Origin: Alteromonadaceae bacterium 2753L.S.0a.02
GTDB lineage: Bacteria; Pseudomonadota; Gammaproteobacteria; Pseudomonadales; Cellvibrionaceae
Assembly: GCA_007827375.1 (NCBI GenBank)
Contig: VISH01000001.1
Location: 1,488,001-1,552,000 of the forward strand
DNA: 64,000 bases
Direction: 5' to 3'
Shown here: positions 26,833 to 35,100 of the stretch, piece after piece
Layout of the letters: each line of letters opens with the position of its first letter
Position numbering within the stretch: the stretch's first letter is position 1
Program-made: the position numbers and the translations under genes
The notes under the pieces: model-generated
What the model was told of the DNA's origin: nothing
What the model saw: the letters and a program-made list of their open reading frames with translations, nothing else
Databases searched by the model: none

Positions 26833-27744
26833 AAGGTGGCGTTATGGGAACTTAGGCGATCCCGGTTGCCGATATTAATTTCTAATCGCTTAGCTCCCAA
26901 CAGTAAAACTAGAAGTGAGAATAAGTAAGTAAGACCAATTTTTTTGAATTACTCGCCTGATGAAATTCCAGTTGGTGCCTCGCCGACTTTCTTCGCCGCT
27001 ATTATTTTTATACGTAACTATCCCTCTCCTTGTAATGTTGGGAGACGCTTATTTTTACAAGTATTGTCGGTCGGAATACCGACGTTGAACTTCGCTTAAG
27101 TAGTTATCGTCATCGCTTATACGTCCTTTTTATTATTTTTTATTTCAGATCGGCACATTATGTATAAAACAAGATGTTATCGGTTGTTTAGTTGGATGGG
27201 CTAAACACTTTGTTAATACGTTAGACAGTTAGTGTGTTTACAAAAAATAAAAAATACAATTAGATTTTAGTATAATGCGTAATCAGCTACTGGCATCTAA
27301 TTCTTTATGCTATTGATTGTCCTTTATCAGTGGCGCTTTAATTCGAAAACCCTTCTTTCCCGCGAAAATACTGCGTAAAAATAGTTTCTGTGCGCCACAT
27401 AATCTGATTATTTCGGGTGTTACTGTTAGTACGACGTTTTTAAACGATCGTCCTTAGCGGAAAGGTTAATGTTTCTGGGAAAAATAACACTGATTAAGTG
27501 GCGTAAAAAATATTTATTTTTTACGGATTTATCAGGGGTAAAAAAACAATCATTAAATGAAATATTTGTTTTCATCGGAAAAATTTGGCGCCTACAAAGT
27601 TGCGAAGATCGCAGTTTTTACATTAGCATCAGCACGCTAATAATATCTCTGCGGTATTTTTAATTACTTTACAGCAATTTATGATTAGAAATAAAAGATG
27701 TTATTAGGATTTTAAATAATAATTAACTAACCATGGATCGAACT
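26833..27744. other. ~900-bp AT-rich region without a supported gene
   Basis: No frame with an RBS and protein-like composition is seen; a 64-codon plus-strand frame at 27469-27663 lacks support. A small inverted repeat (GTCGGT at 27066-27071 with ACCGAC at 27078-27083) lies within it. The low GC content and length suggest recombined or transferred DNA and include the promoter for the 27745 gene. Confidence 0.35.
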
Positions 27745-28104
27745 ATGAAAATCAAAACTATCCTTGCCGCAAGTACCTTTCTACTATTTTCTGCCGCTGC
27801 CTTTGCAGGAAGCAGAGCCAACCTTGAAATGACGGTTTCAGATTCAGTAATGTATGGAGCCCTCGGCGATGTTCACCACTCCAGTGATAACTCGCAACGA
27901 ATGAGCCTAATAGATCGTGGCACTAATGTGTTGGTCTTCGGGTGTAGTGCAGACGGCACCTGTAAAGTTTGCACAACGGAAGAACCCGCTAAAATCGAAC
28001 AGTTGCGAGCAGCCAATTCAGATGCTTATGTAAATGTCGGTTTTAATGAAGGAGTGTGTGGCAACGTATTGGTGATGAACACCACTACGTTTGGCAACAA
28101 ATAA
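27745..28104 (+). CDS. Small secreted protein of unknown function
   Basis: The ATG at 27745 begins a textbook signal peptide (MKIKTILAASTFLLFSAAAF with cleavage after AFA); an ATG 12 bases upstream adds four residues. The mature part (~99 residues) has four Cys, three of them clustered (FGCSADGTCKVC) and one near the end (EGVCGNVLV), probably disulphide-bonded. No named family is recognised. It is followed after seven bases by a membrane-anchored helical protein, suggesting a two-gene unit. Confidence 0.65.
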   Translation: MKIKTILAASTFLLFSAAAFAGSRANLEMTVSDSVMYGALGDVHHSSDNSQRMSLIDRGTNVLVFGCSADGTCKVCTTEEPAKIEQLRAANSDAYVNVGFNEGVCGNVLVMNTTTFGNK

Positions 28105-28111
28105 ATACGCG

Positions 28112-28660
28112 ATGAAAAATATATTTGTTGGGGCTGTGCTAGGTGTAATTGCATTACTTGGCGTTCAATTTTTGGCATTTCCAAAACCTGAAACCGTAAG
28201 CTATATTTCACCGCGCCCAACTTCCGGTGGGGCGGATACGACGCGAGTTGTATCCGCCTCAAATCCACGGGGCCAGGTTTTGAGCGAGCAACAATTACGT
28301 AAAGTTATTCAAGAGGAAATTCAGGCAACGCTAACCGCACAACTTTCCGTCTTCAGTAAAGAAATTGTTAGCAAGCAGAAGACACAGGCTGGTCGGAGTG
28401 AGGATTTATCTGAAGCGGATTCTGTTAATAAGCACACGACAAACACAATCGTTAATCGCGCGACCTATCAAACCGCCCGTGATATCGTAGATGTCGCTTC
28501 CGCCGAAGGCTATTTTTCGGAAGACTCTCTCGCGGAACTAAAAACACATTATAAGAATCTTAGCGATTCGCAAAAATTCCAGATTGATGCAAAAATTGCC
28601 GATTCTATGAATAATGGCAATTTGGAATTTGATGAGTCTCTTTTTATTAATTTGCCATAA
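28112..28660 (+). CDS. Membrane-anchored helical protein of unknown function
   Basis: The start at 28112 follows the previous stop by seven bases; an upstream ATG at 28091 overlaps that gene. Residues 1-22 (MKNIFVGAVLGVIALLGVQF) form one TM helix or uncleaved signal anchor. The remaining ~160 residues are periplasmic, with a helical segment (LSEQQLRKVIQEEIQATLTA, then QLSVFSKEIVSKQK) of coiled-coil character and a C-terminal helical region (DIVDVASAEGYFSEDSLAEL). No family is recognised. A hairpin after the stop at 28667-28704 probably ends the transcript. Confidence 0.65.
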   Translation: MKNIFVGAVLGVIALLGVQFLAFPKPETVSYISPRPTSGGADTTRVVSASNPRGQVLSEQQLRKVIQEEIQATLTAQLSVFSKEIVSKQKTQAGRSEDLSEADSVNKHTTNTIVNRATYQTARDIVDVASAEGYFSEDSLAELKTHYKNLSDSQKFQIDAKIADSMNNGNLEFDESLFINLP

Positions 28661-28666
28661 TGTGTG

Positions 28667-28704
28667 ATCACCCAGCCGGGCACCGGTTCAGGGTGCCTGG
28701 TGAT
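28667..28704 (+). terminator. Putative intrinsic terminator after the two small genes
   Basis: ATCACC and GGCACC on the left pair with GGTGCC and GGTGAT on the right, with a small internal bulge and a 7-base loop. The stem is followed by TTTCTGT and starts six bases after the stop at 28660. Confidence 0.5.
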
Positions 28705-29045
28705 TTCTGTCGTCTCCACATGAATGGCCCGACTGGGTTGGCGGCCTATGAGTATTAAAGTGTAGGGACTGGGATTGAGCCAGGCGTTATTTTTCACACG
28801 TCTGGAAATAATCTGGTGTGCAAATGTTTGTTAAAAAGATTTCAAAAAGAGCTTCACTGTAAAACGTAGTGGTAGATCAATTAGGAAAAAAATATTGCCT
28901 CGAAAATTGGAGGGAGAAAGCCCAAAAGATGCAAGCGGATTTTCTAAATGTAGGAATTTACGCAGCTCCGCTCGCCAGCAAGTGAGAGGGAACTGATGGA
29001 CAGGCCCATCAAAGCAGGCTTTCAACCTCATACGGGCTACGGCCT
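28705..29045. other. Gene-free stretch before the RAYT remnant
   Basis: About 340 bases with no supported gene. Frames across 28831-29112 give low-complexity products without an RBS. The stretch directly left of the transposase tail may be old insertion debris, but nothing defines it. Confidence 0.25.
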
Positions 29046-29542
29046 TCAACCACACCACTCTATTGGATAGACACCGTTTTTTACGTATGTATGAAACGAT
29101 GAATATGGCCACTCTTTTACGCCGTTGACCAATTTATGTTTAAAGGGATTAAGATGAACGTAGTTGAGGTGAGCCCGGTAGTCTCTTGTGTCTCTAATGG
29201 TGTGTACCAAAAACGCCGCTGCCAAATGCCTCGCTCGTTACGTTTGGTTCGGTTTGCTGAGAGGTATTCAATTTGTGGAATTTTGGCAGAAAACCGCTTT
29301 TTTATTTCGCGCCAACGGGTGCAATAGTCATAATCGCCTTCCGGCAAGATCCAAACCGCATGCAAATGGTCTGGCAGCACCACCCAAGCATCAATATGAA
29401 ACGGGAGTCGATGTTTTATGAAAGCAAGCGATTCGCGCAAATCCTGAATTCGATCCAGCAACAGCGAACGCTTCCGTTCGAGTAAATTCACCGTAAAGAA
29501 ATACGTCCCGCCACAAACCCGCACGCGTCGATACCGCGACAT
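29046..29542 (-). pseudogene. REP-associated tyrosine transposase (RAYT, Y1/IS200-like), frameshifted
   Basis: From the ATG at 29542 (GGAGG just upstream) the product reads MSRYRRVRVCGGTYFFTVNL. It then has the HUH-type metal site LPDHLHAVW and GIWQRRFW, all hallmarks of RAYT (TnpA_REP) enzymes. After RRFW the frame is lost by one base. The continuation HTIRDTRDYRAHLNYVHLNP, then FKHKLVNGVKEW ... IEWCG, is intact in another frame and ends with TGA at 29046. The active-site Tyr region (YVHLNP) therefore lies beyond the shift, so the protein is probably inactive. An inverted REP pair directly upstream (29597-29750) is the expected partner. A second copy with different lesions is at 37868-38365. 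Confidence 0.85.
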
Positions 29543-29596
29543 AAAACCTCCCTGTAAATACAAACACACCCCAACCCCATAAGAAAAAAGTGATTT

Positions 29597-29750
29597 ACCG
29601 TAGGCCGTGTAAGCCGTAGGCGCCTCACGGCATTCCGATGCCAAAATTTCCCGCGTAATTCAGATAATAATTCGTTGGTAAGCCATAAAAATTACAAGCG
29701 TTAAACATCGCAACGCGTGGGAGGCGCCTTCGGCTTACTCACCCTACGGG
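29597..29750. repeat. Inverted REP pair (BIME) next to the RAYT gene
   Basis: Two REP-like sequences in opposite orientation about 110 bases apart. On the plus strand: GTAGGCCGTGTAAGCCGTAG followed by GCGCCTCACGGC (from ~29600). On the minus strand: GTAGGGTGAGTAAGCCGAAG followed by GCGCCTCCCACGCG (29750 leftwards). Each can fold through the AGCC...GGCG core. The same pair recurs at 30729-30876 and 38419-38571. Confidence 0.75.
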
Positions 29751-29800
29751 TCATCGTTATTATGCGGGGTACGGCCGTCCCAGCAACACGGTCTAACCCG

Positions 29801-30107
29801 CCCAATCGCAAAAGGACACTTACCCAATCAACCTGTAAGCCATTCTATAAAGCCGCGATAGCTTCCCAATCGCTGCGCCACAGGTCACCAATCAGCTGGT
29901 TGGGCTTCCTTTCTAATCGTCACCCACCGCAATCACCCTTTCACTGAACCCCAATCACTCGGCGACGGCGTGCCAATCACAAAGTTGTACATTCTATCGC
30001 CAAATGAGTACCTGCCAATCACAGATGGGCTAGGCGCCAATCACCCGGTTGGTCATTCTGTCACCAATTTAGGCAGCCCAATCAGTCGGGGACCCGCTCC
30101 AGTCACG
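29801..30107. repeat. Degenerate ~21-22-bp tandem array with CCAATCAC core
   Basis: CCAATCA(C/G)-like cores start at about 29802, 29824, 29866, 29888, 29930, 29951, 29973, 30015, 30037, 30078 and 30099. The steps are 21-22 or 41-42 bases, so the period is ~21 with some units decayed. Several skipped units share ATTCTRTC(A/G)CC. A 21-base period equals seven codons, so it could be a relic of a heptapeptide-repeat gene; no long open frame survives on either strand. Confidence 0.6.
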
Positions 30108-30258
30108 AGTTACACGCCACCTGTAGCGGCATTTGTACAGCGGCTTTTATGGGACGTAGCGCCGAGACGGGTTGTAAGGCGGGAATCTAATAAAAAGGGA
30201 GGATGAAAGTGAGTTCCCACGCAGAACGCTTGGGAAGGGAGGGAAAATCCAAACGCAG

Positions 30259-30675
30259 TTAGCTTTCTGCGGGCACCTCGACCGCTACAGATCGGCTGCG
30301 TTTTTTCTGGTTGCGTAGATAAGCACTACTGTAACCTCTCAGGCGGATTTCATTGCTAAAGAACACGTATTTACCGCAAGCGCGTACCCCATCGACGATT
30401 TCCTTGAGATGGGTAAACGCCTGGTCGCGTAAGTAACGCCCGTCGTTGCCCGCTAACCTGTCACCATTGGCGAGCGCCAGCAGCGCAGAAATGGTGTCGG
30501 CAACGCTGTTGGCCTCTTGCAGCAAACTGGTGTCGAAATGAATCGCATCCAGTAATAGGGTTTGTAATTTAGAGTGGGTGTCCAATTTTGTACCAGCAGC
30601 GAACGCTTCCGTGCAAGTAAATTCACCGTAAAGAAATACATCCCAACAAACCCGCGCACGCCGATAGCGCGACAT
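30259..30675 (-). pseudogene. Chimeric remnant: RAYT 5' end joined to an unidentified gene fragment
   Basis: From an ATG at 30675 the first ~85 bases match the RAYT start (MSRYRRARVC, and FFTVNLLARKRSLL in a shifted frame because two bases are missing after the Cys codon). The similarity then stops abruptly near 30590 and switches to unrelated sequence. The open frame continues to 30259 with QTLLLDAIHFDTSLLQEANS, then LRDQAFTHLKEIVDGV ... VFFSNEIRLRGYSSAYLRNQ, of unknown origin. It looks like the 3' part of another gene fused at a deletion or insertion point. No function is expected from the chimera. Confidence 0.6.
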
Positions 30676-30728
30676 CAAACCTACCTGTAAATATAACCAC
30701 ACCCGAACCACCCTAAAAAGGCGATTTA

Positions 30729-30876
30729 CCGTAGGCCGTGTAAGCGAAGCGCCTCACGGCATTTTGATACCAAAATTTCCTACGCAATTTAGATAACAAT
30801 TCGTTGGTAAACCATAAAACTAACAAGTTTTAAACATCGTAACGCGTAGGGATCGCCTTCGGCTTACCCGCCCAAT
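30729..30876. repeat. Inverted REP pair (BIME), second copy
   Basis: Plus-strand GTAGGCCGTGTAAGCGAAGC (with GCCTCACGGC following) near 30731, and a diverged inverse unit near 30841-30876 (GGGATCGCCTTCGGCTTACC). It sits upstream of the truncated RAYT head exactly as the first BIME sits upstream of the first RAYT. Confidence 0.65.
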
Positions 30877-30928
30877 GGATCATCATTTTTAAATGGGCTT
30901 TGGTTGTAATCAGGCTTATGAGTTATGG

Positions 30929-31207
30929 TTAGGATAATTTATCCGGGATGCGGTCTTCTTTAGCCTGATTCCTATTGTCAGCGAGAGCTGCTAGCCTTTC
31001 TTCCAATTTATTAATTCGTCTCATGCAATGCTTATATGTGCGTTCGAAAATGAACAGTATAAATAAGATTAGAACTATAAAATAAACGTATAGGGATGAT
31101 ACTTTTAGCTGATGTTCCATGAATGCAAGAACAAATACTGCAGCACCTGCTAGGAGTGAAGGTAACATATTTTTCAGGATATCAAACCCACTATTTTCTT
31201 TTTTCAT
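30929..31207 (-). CDS. Small two-TM membrane protein downstream of an RHS tip gene (candidate immunity protein)
   Basis: The ATG at 31207 is chosen over the TTG at 31231, which lies inside the preceding gene. The protein has 92 residues: TM1 ~MLPSLLAGAAVFVLAFM, TM2 ~SLYVYFIVLILFILFIF. A basic, charged C-terminal helix (RRINKLEERLAALADN) is probably cytoplasmic. It begins 12 bases after the RHS-core/tip ORF, the position where polymorphic-toxin loci place an immunity gene. A membrane immunity protein would suit a membrane-active tip. This role is inference from position only. Confidence 0.5.
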   Translation of the reverse strand: MKKENSGFDILKNMLPSLLAGAAVFVLAFMEHQLKVSSLYVYFIVLILFILFIFERTYKHCMRRINKLEERLAALADNRNQAKEDRIPDKLS

Positions 31208-31218
31208 GAAATGCTTAA

Positions 31219-32082
31219 TCAAATTGAACAATTTTCATCGTGATTACAGACTCGCAAGTCATCTTGGAGTTTTTTCTCGCAAGTTCTATCAAAATCATAG
31301 GTACCATAGGCGCAAGAACCCGACGCAGGAGTTCCGATTGATGGCGATCGTAGTAAATACCCTGCTACTGTTGTACAAGCTACACCAAATGTAATCGCGT
31401 TTGTTTTGCACGTGTTGAACGCTTTACGAGCGCGGTCTTCACAAGAGAGATTCTCATCTCCTGGATCAGGCCGGCAGTCTACTCCTCCGACATCATTTAC
31501 TTGGCACTTCGGTCCCAAATTAGGTGGCTCCTGAGTATTAGAGTCTGGATCATAAGCAGTGCAGCTCCCGTCAGGGCAAAAAGGACGATCACCATATGGG
31601 TTCCCGCTGTCACATTGTCTGTTACCATCACTATTTGTCCAACACCTTAAGCCAAGTGGATCAGTAGAATTAATTGGGTTTCCAAGCACATACCCATAAG
31701 TATTAATCCCTCCCTCCAACCCAATCGGATCACTCTGAACATACCTCCCCAACAAGGGATCATAATCCCGAAAGTAGTTATAACTTAACCCCGTCTCCCC
31801 ATCATAATACTGCCCTGGAAACCGCAAGTTAAATTCAATCGCCTGCCCATCACCATCCACATCTTCATTAGTTTCCACAACCCCAAACGGCGTTTGGCTT
31901 TGCACCTGCCACACCACATTGCCGTTTTGATCCGTCAGCATCTGCGGGGTGTTCAGGTGATCGCTGTGCACAAAATACAATTCGGGCTCAGCCTGGGCTC
32001 GCTGATATGGGTGGCATAGTGCGGTAACGGTCAGGAAAAGTATTAACAAATTTCTATTAATGTACATTTTATAGTTGTCCAT
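31219..32082 (-). CDS. Stand-alone secreted RHS-core protein with Cys-rich variable tip (copy 1)
   Basis: The protein has 287 residues. It starts with its own signal peptide (ending RAQAEPELYFVHSDHLNTPQ). It then has the RHS-associated core (GLSYNYFRDYDPLLGRYVQS, DPIGLEGGINTYGYVLGNPI, N-x-x-DPLGL), which in usual RHS/YD proteins is the C-terminal part of the giant polypeptide. After DPLGL comes a ~140-residue Cys-rich tip (DGNRQCDSGNPYGDRPFCPD, NLSCEDRARKAFNTCKTNA) unrelated to the second copy except for the Cys-containing helical segment. The giant YD-repeat gene ends 34 bases upstream, so shell and core/tip are separate genes. Start 32067 is an alternative. Toxin activity cannot be recognised. 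Confidence 0.8.
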   Translation of the reverse strand: MDNYKMYINRNLLILFLTVTALCHPYQRAQAEPELYFVHSDHLNTPQMLTDQNGNVVWQVQSQTPFGVVETNEDVDGDGQAIEFNLRFPGQYYDGETGLSYNYFRDYDPLLGRYVQSDPIGLEGGINTYGYVLGNPINSTDPLGLRCWTNSDGNRQCDSGNPYGDRPFCPDGSCTAYDPDSNTQEPPNLGPKCQVNDVGGVDCRPDPGDENLSCEDRARKAFNTCKTNAITFGVACTTVAGYLLRSPSIGTPASGSCAYGTYDFDRTCEKKLQDDLRVCNHDENCSI

Positions 32083-32116
32083 ACGCTTAAGACATGTCGA
32101 ATTCCAAAGTGGCGTT

Positions 32117-35100
32117 TTATTGTGATACTAAACTAGCAATCTCGCTTTCTGATAATTTTCTGTCAACAATGAAAATGCTATCGATGTTACCCAGTAAAAA
32201 ACGCTCTTGTTTTAGATAACTCTTGTTTTGACTGCCAATTGTGAAAGAGCGAGAGCTGCTGTAATTTATTTGGTAAGTATTGTTTGGGGTACCAGAGGTG
32301 GTTTTAATAGCACCATTTATGAATAACTTAATTTCCCCTTTGTCGTAACTAAAGGCTAAATGTTGCCAATCGTTAAAATTTACACCAGAGGCGGATGCTT
32401 CTAATAGACCCTGATTAGTGTATGCCCAAAAACTAAGCTCTCCGGCTGGTGTTACAAATAATCCGTATCCGTCGTTCCACTCGTTGTATGCGTTTCCAAA
32501 AAGATAATGTAAGCCTGTTGTTTTGGGGCTGAGCTTCACCCAGCCACCACCTGTAAACGTGTTATTACTTATAATATCGTTTACTGATGCATTAAGAGTG
32601 ATAAACGATGTGGTGCCGTTAAATGCAATCGAAGAATCTGGAGAGTTTACGCCTGCACCGGGTTCGGACATTGTGATAGTTTCATTAAGCGTGCTAACTA
32701 CATTTAAATCTGCCAAGTTCAATATCGATTTCTGTGCGTCTGCGGTATTGAAATTTAATATCATAGAGCCGCCGAGGTTGATTAATTTTTCGGTATCTCC
32801 GGAATAAAGTGGATTTAATTGTTTTTGGCTTTCTACCAAATTTGTTAAGCCATCACCATCATTGTCTTGTTCCGGGGATGCTGAAAGGTCGCCAAAGTAT
32901 TGAATTTCCCAGGTGTCTGGCATGCCGTCATTATCGTAATCAGTATTTAGCGATATATTTTTTTCGGCTATCTCGTACAATTTTTGCACCTCAGCTTCTG
33001 TTAAAGCTTTTTCAGTTACAAATAAATTATCGATATTTCCACGAAAATATCTCTCCGATTGCTTGTAAGGCTTGTTCTGGCCTCCAATTGATAGGTATCG
33101 CTCTGAGCTGTAGATAATCGAAACTGGAAAACTATAGGGAGATTGAGATGCAGCGAGGGTTCCATTAATAAAGATTTTTACGGAGCCATAATCGTAGCTA
33201 ACTACCAGATGTGCCCATTGATTTAACGAAAGTTGGCCACCTGAGACATCGATTAATCCATTAGAGGTATACGCCCAAAAACGAGGAGCGCCCGATTCCG
33301 ACACTACCAAACCGAATCCATCATTCCACTCGTTGGTGGCGTTGCTGATCAGGTTGTGAAACCCGTTGGATTTTTCGGAATGTTTAATCCAAAAACCGAG
33401 TGTAAACTCGTCCTTACTAACTGATGGTAAAATGGTCGATTGAAACTCCAGTTTAGAATCAATACCATTAAAACCCGCCGATACATCAGGAGACTCTACC
33501 CCGCTACCGCTTAAAGTTCGAAATACGGTAGAGTTGTAATTCCCTATTACTTGATTCGAAATTCGATTTCGAATTTGTTGGCCGATTGCAATATCATTAA
33601 AGTCTAAAATTAGTGTGCTCGAATACTGTAATAAACTATCCAGGTAGGGTGGATATTTCGGGTTTGAACCCTGATTAAATTCTTGTAAATTTGAGAGGCC
33701 ATCTTCATCGTGGTCGCCGCTTGCGTTTTGAGCCAGGCCGGAGAAATATTGATATTCCCAGTAGTCGGGTAAACCATCGGAATCGGTATCAGAATAGCGA
33801 TCAAGGCTTAAATCACCAATTACACTAATCTCCCAGTTGTCGAGTAGCCCATCGTTGTCGCTGTCTTCCATGTCCAACTCAGGGTTATTAATAAACGCAA
33901 TGGCCGTGTTGTTAAACCATATTATTTGATCGATAAATCGACCGATCTCATCACTCACGGCCACGACTTTGCCGGATTCATCGTAATGGTAAAAGGTGGT
34001 GGTATTCCCGTGCTGCTTAAATACCCGCTGCCCGAGGGCATTGTGGCGGTATTCAATGCGCTCGCCGTTCACGGTAACCGCCTTAGGGCGGTTGGTGTCG
34101 TCGTATTCCCAGACCAGACTGTTGCTGTGGGTGTCGGTTAACACATTGCCATTGGCATCGTAGCTAAAGGTACGGTTACCGCCTTGGGTATTGGTGACTG
34201 CTTGCAGTTGATGGCTGGTGAGTGCGTAGCTGTAGCTCTCGGTGTTGGTGTTGCCGCCTTGTGTGTGCTGTTTCTGGGTGCGATTGCCCACCTTGTCGTA
34301 GTCGTAATCCAGTGCGCCGTAATTCCCCTGCGCGGTGTCGAGACGATCCACGGCATCGTAGCTGAACATCTGGGCGGCAACGCTGTTCACCAGGTTATCG
34401 AGGGTTTCGATGTTGTTGTTGGCGTCGTAGCCGTAACTGAGGTGGTACAGCGGGCTGGAGCCGTCGTCTTCAATGCTGCTGACACGGTAATCGAGGTCGT
34501 AGCGGGTGGTGTGCACAATGCCATTGCCATAGGTCCACTGTGTGGCGGGGCCATAGGGTAGGTAGCTGACATCGGTGATCACGGTGGCCAGGGGCGCGCT
34601 GCTGTTGGCTTGGGTGGTGATACTGTGAATGCGGCTTAAGGCATCGTAACTGTAATGCACCAAACGGCCACTGGGGTATACCTGGGTTTGGAGTCGCCCA
34701 AACGCGTCGTATTGATATTCGCTGGTAAAGGTTTGCGTGGCGATGGTGGTGGTTTTGCTTAACAGGTTACCGAGATAATCGTAGGCAAACCGAGTTTCAC
34801 CACTGGCATCGATAATGGCCGTTAAGCGACCGATACCGTAGTTGCCGTTGCTGGTGTCATCGTATTCGTAGGTGATGTTTTGCGTGGTGTCGTTGGGGTA
34901 TTCGATGCTGGTAACACGGTTAAGGGCATCGTAGCTGTAGAGCGCCACAATACCTCGTGCATCGGCTTTGCTTGTGAGGTTGCCCGCACTGTCGTAGGTG
35001 TAGTCGGTGGTGCCGGTATCGGGGCTGATACGTTGGGTGAGTTCGCCGAAGCCGTTGTAGTGATACTGCGTTTTTAAGGTTTCCGGGTCGGTTACTGTTT

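Noticed and set aside
27469..27663. 64-codon plus-strand frame in the AT-rich gap
   Set aside because: No RBS and random-looking composition in a very AT-rich stretch.
28831..29112. 93-codon minus-strand frame overlapping the RAYT tail
   Set aside because: It overlaps the correct reading frame of the transposase C-terminus and has no RBS.
29801..30107. CRISPR array
   Set aside because: The repeat core is about 8 bases with a 21-base period and heavy decay; no 23-37-base repeats, no cas genes.
29717..30206. Plus-strand frames across the 21-bp array
   Set aside because: Start codons lie inside the BIME or array, no RBS, and the frame breaks between units; treated as a repeat, not a gene.
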